From contig NZ_CANMEH010000004.1 of assembly GCF_947496875.1 (NCBI RefSeq), positions 186,001-250,000 of the forward strand: 64,000 nucleotides of DNA. Reading direction: 5' to 3'. Below, one piece after another: positions 62,127 through 64,000 of the stretch; position 1 is the stretch's first letter; each line of letters begins with the position of its first letter. Position numbers and translations under genes: made by a program. This stretch comes from an uncultured Paracoccus sp. (GTDB taxonomy: Bacteria > Pseudomonadota > Alphaproteobacteria > Rhodobacterales > Rhodobacteraceae). The notes below the pieces were generated by a model that was not told where the DNA came from, ran no database searches, and saw nothing but the letters and a program-made list of their open reading frames with translations.

Positions 62127-63188
62127 TCAGAACGACAGCGGGTGCGCCCGGTGAAACGCGTCGATTTGGCGGGCGGCGTCGGCATCGACCGTCACCGACA
62201 GCCCGGCCAACAGGTGATCGAGTTGCGCCACCTCGGTCGCGCCGATGATGGGGATGGCGGGGAACGGGCGCGCCCGGACGAAGGCGATGGCGAGATGGAT
62301 CGGATCATGGCCCAGATCCCGCGCCATCCTGCCCCAGGCGTCGGCCGCGGCGACCGAGCGGTCGGTCCGGCGCCCGCCCAGGTTTCCCTGTCCGCCATGG
62401 GCGATATCGACCGCCGCCCGGCTGCCCGCGGGCGTGGCGCCGCCGGAATACTTGCCGGTCACCAGCCCTGCTGACAGCGGCGAATAGGCCAGCAGGGTCA
62501 CGTCCTCCTTGTGGCCCAGCTCGGCCATGTCGGTGTCGTAGAGCCGGTGCAGCGGGCCGTATTCGTTCTGGACTGATACGACGCGGGGCCCGCCGGTTCG
62601 TTCGGCGGCGGCCAGCCACCGCATCGTGCCCCACGCCGTCTCGTTCGACAGGCCGAATTCGCGCACCTTGCCCGCAGCGACGATGTGCTTCATCGCCTCG
62701 GCCACGCCGCCCATGTGGTCCTCGACCTGCGCCTTGCTGGTGCCGCGCGGGTCGTAGGTCCAGTTCTGCCGGAACGCATAGCTGCCGCGCTTGGGCCAGT
62801 GCAGCTGGTAGAGATCGATCACGTCGGTCTGCAGCCGGCGCAGCGACAGGTCGACCGCCTGCGCGATGTTGTCGGGCTCGAACCCGCGATTGTCGCGGCT
62901 GAACTGTCCGTTCCTGCCCTTGCCGCTGGCCTTGGTGGCCAGCTGCACGTCGGCGCGGCGCCCGGTACGTGCGAACCACGCGCCGATGATTTCCTCGCTG
63001 CGTCCGTAGGTTTCGGCAGTCACGGGGTTGACCGGATACATCTCGGCCGTGTCCCAGAAGGTGATCCCGGCATCGATCGCCCGGTCCATCTGGGCAAACG
63101 CATCCTCGGGTCCCGTCTGGTTGCCGAAGGTCATCGTTCCAAGGCAGACATCGGTGACGGTCAGGCCGCCAAGCGTGCGGGTTTTCAC
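62127..63188 (-). CDS. Aldo/keto reductase (Tas-like)
   Basis: 353 residues from a GTG at 63188. The NADPH-dependent AKR catalytic set is visible: Asp46, Tyr51 (WDTAEMYPVN), Lys86 (LATKASG) and His in LYQLHWPKRGSYAF. The length and TYDPRGTSKAQVEDHMGGVA resemble E. coli Tas. LLAYSPLSAGLVTGKYSGG and the end RQIDAFHRAHPLSF are consistent. Substrate unknown. Divergent from the M16 peptidase gene. Confidence 0.92.
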   Translation of the reverse strand: MKTRTLGGLTVTDVCLGTMTFGNQTGPEDAFAQMDRAIDAGITFWDTAEMYPVNPVTAETYGRSEEIIGAWFARTGRRADVQLATKASGKGRNGQFSRDNRGFEPDNIAQAVDLSLRRLQTDVIDLYQLHWPKRGSYAFRQNWTYDPRGTSKAQVEDHMGGVAEAMKHIVAAGKVREFGLSNETAWGTMRWLAAAERTGGPRVVSVQNEYGPLHRLYDTDMAELGHKEDVTLLAYSPLSAGLVTGKYSGGATPAGSRAAVDIAHGGQGNLGGRRTDRSVAAADAWGRMARDLGHDPIHLAIAFVRARPFPAIPIIGATEVAQLDHLLAGLSVTVDADAARQIDAFHRAHPLSF

Positions 63189-63390
63189 GGAATGATCGTC
63201 CTTTGATTGCGGTGCCGGCGGCGCGCGCGACCCTGCCAGCCCGGGCGGGCGGGTGCAAGCGGCCGCGGCCCCGCCCCGGGGCAGGGTGCGCCGGGACGCC
63301 CCGCCTCACGCGCGGTTGAGCGGGGCGTTCTTGCGCCCGGTCCCGGCAGTTGCCACCTTTGCCGGGCCACACGCCCCAGAAGGAGCAGCG

Positions 63391-64000
63391 ATGTCCCGCG
63401 CCACCCGCCGCCTGCCCGCCGCCCTGCTGCTGGGGCTTGTGCCCGCCCTTGCCGCGCCGGTCGCGTGGGCCGAGATGCCGCCGGGCATCAGCCATTTCAC
63501 CCTGGACAACGGCATGGAGGCGGTGGTCATCGAGGATCACCGCGCCCCCGTCGTGGTGCAGATGGTCTGGTACAAGATCGGATCGGCCGACGAGACGCCC
63601 GGCAAGACGGGCCTCGCGCATTATCTCGAACATCTGATGTTCAAGGGCACCGACACGCTGGAGCCGGGCGAGCTGTCGAAGACGGTGACCGCCAATGGCG
63701 GCATGGACAACGCCTTCACCAGCTATGACTTCACGGCCTACTTCCAGCGGATCGCCGCCGACCGTCTGCCCCTGATCATGGAGATGGAGGCCGACCGCAT
63801 GGCCAATCTTCGGATCGGCGAGGATGACTGGCAGGCCGAACGCCAGGTCGTGCTGGAGGAGCGCGCCCAGCGGACCGACAGCGATCCCGCCGCCCTGTTT
63901 GGCGAGGAACGCGCCGCGGTGCAGTTCTACAACCATCCCTATGGCCGCCCGGTGATCGGCTGGCGCGAGGAGATGATGGGGCTGACCCGGCAGGACGCGC
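63391..64000 (+). CDS. M16-family zinc peptidase (partial, continues past the window)
   Basis: 203 complete codons from ATG 63391 (AAGGAG upstream) to the window end. Signal peptide MSRATRRLPAALLLGLVPAL with cleavage after AWA near 27. The inverted zinc motif HYLEH at 77-81 and downstream Glu in VVLEERAQRTDSDP are the pitrilysin/processing-peptidase catalytic set. Family members are about 440-460 residues, so over half lies outside. In relatives a second, non-catalytic M16 gene usually follows. Confidence 0.93.
   Translation, partial: MSRATRRLPAALLLGLVPALAAPVAWAEMPPGISHFTLDNGMEAVVIEDHRAPVVVQMVWYKIGSADETPGKTGLAHYLEHLMFKGTDTLEPGELSKTVTANGGMDNAFTSYDFTAYFQRIAADRLPLIMEMEADRMANLRIGEDDWQAERQVVLEERAQRTDSDPAALFGEERAAVQFYNHPYGRPVIGWREEMMGLTRQDA

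Overview
The window is high-GC DNA from an alphaproteobacterium, most likely a member of the Rhodobacterales (Paracoccus/Rhodobacter-like). Three things point there: the parA-rsmG-mnmG-mnmE-rho-hemJ // aroE-coaE-dnaQ order typical of the replication-origin neighbourhood in that order; a complete alphaproteobacterial general stress response module (nepR, ecfG, a HisKA_2 sensor kinase, phyR); and conserved pairs such as hdaH-xseB-ispA-dxs, rbfA-truB divergent from dapB, and a DUF1674 gene divergent from rsmB. The taxonomic call is inference from gene content and order; no search was run.

Region 1 (1-9 kb) looks like the chromosome origin. Genes left of about 6.4 kb read leftward (parA, rsmG, mnmG, mnmE, rho, hemJ) and genes to the right read rightward (aroE, coaE, dnaQ). 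Between them is a 438-bp gene-free, locally AT-rich stretch with a perfect DnaA box and a repeated GCTTGTCC motif. Three near-consensus ParB sites (parS; CACGTG-centred) lie at 1.3, 3.2 and 19.1 kb. Two of them sit at the starts of rsmG and mnmG.

Region 2 (9-13.4 kb) is the general stress response locus: a sensor kinase, EcfG sigma factor and a 48-residue NepR anti-sigma factor on the minus strand, facing PhyR. A GGAAC-N17-TGTT promoter in front of nepR suggests EcfG controls its own operon. Region 3 (13.4-27 kb) is mostly housekeeping: MFS transporter, HU, AMP nucleosidase, a luciferase-like oxidoreductase, an extended SDR, an SH3 protein, a VIT transporter, isoprenoid genes (dxs, ispA), xseB, an HDAC-like amidohydrolase, mtaB, dapF and tRNA-Lys(UUU).

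Region 4 (27.3-48.7 kb) is an accessory catabolic region for four-carbon sugar acids. OtnC, OtnI, OtnK and two entry dehydrogenases (LtnD for L-threonate, DenD for D-erythronate) give a route to dihydroxyacetone phosphate. With them are a tripartite tricarboxylate-type transporter (tctABC), a CUT1 sugar ABC transporter, an SDR, an FCD-type GntR regulator, a beta-hydroxyacid dehydrogenase and a Tat-exported SMP-30 lactonase. PaoABCD-like genes follow: a molybdenum aldehyde oxidoreductase with its XdhC-type chaperone and a cytidylyltransferase. Four GTATAC-centred palindromes in the intergenic regions suggest one regulon under the GntR protein.

Region 5 (48.8-56.3 kb) has a DUF2243 membrane protein and a branched-chain-type (liv) ABC transporter with two tandem paralogous binding proteins and an HpcH/HpaI aldolase. 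Region 6 (56.3-64 kb) returns to housekeeping: truB, a DUF2233 protein, rbfA, dapB, an SdhAF4-like protein and rsmB, then a nitronate monooxygenase, an aldo/keto reductase and the start of an M16 peptidase cut by the window end. I saw no CRISPR array, insertion sequence, rRNA or phage gene.
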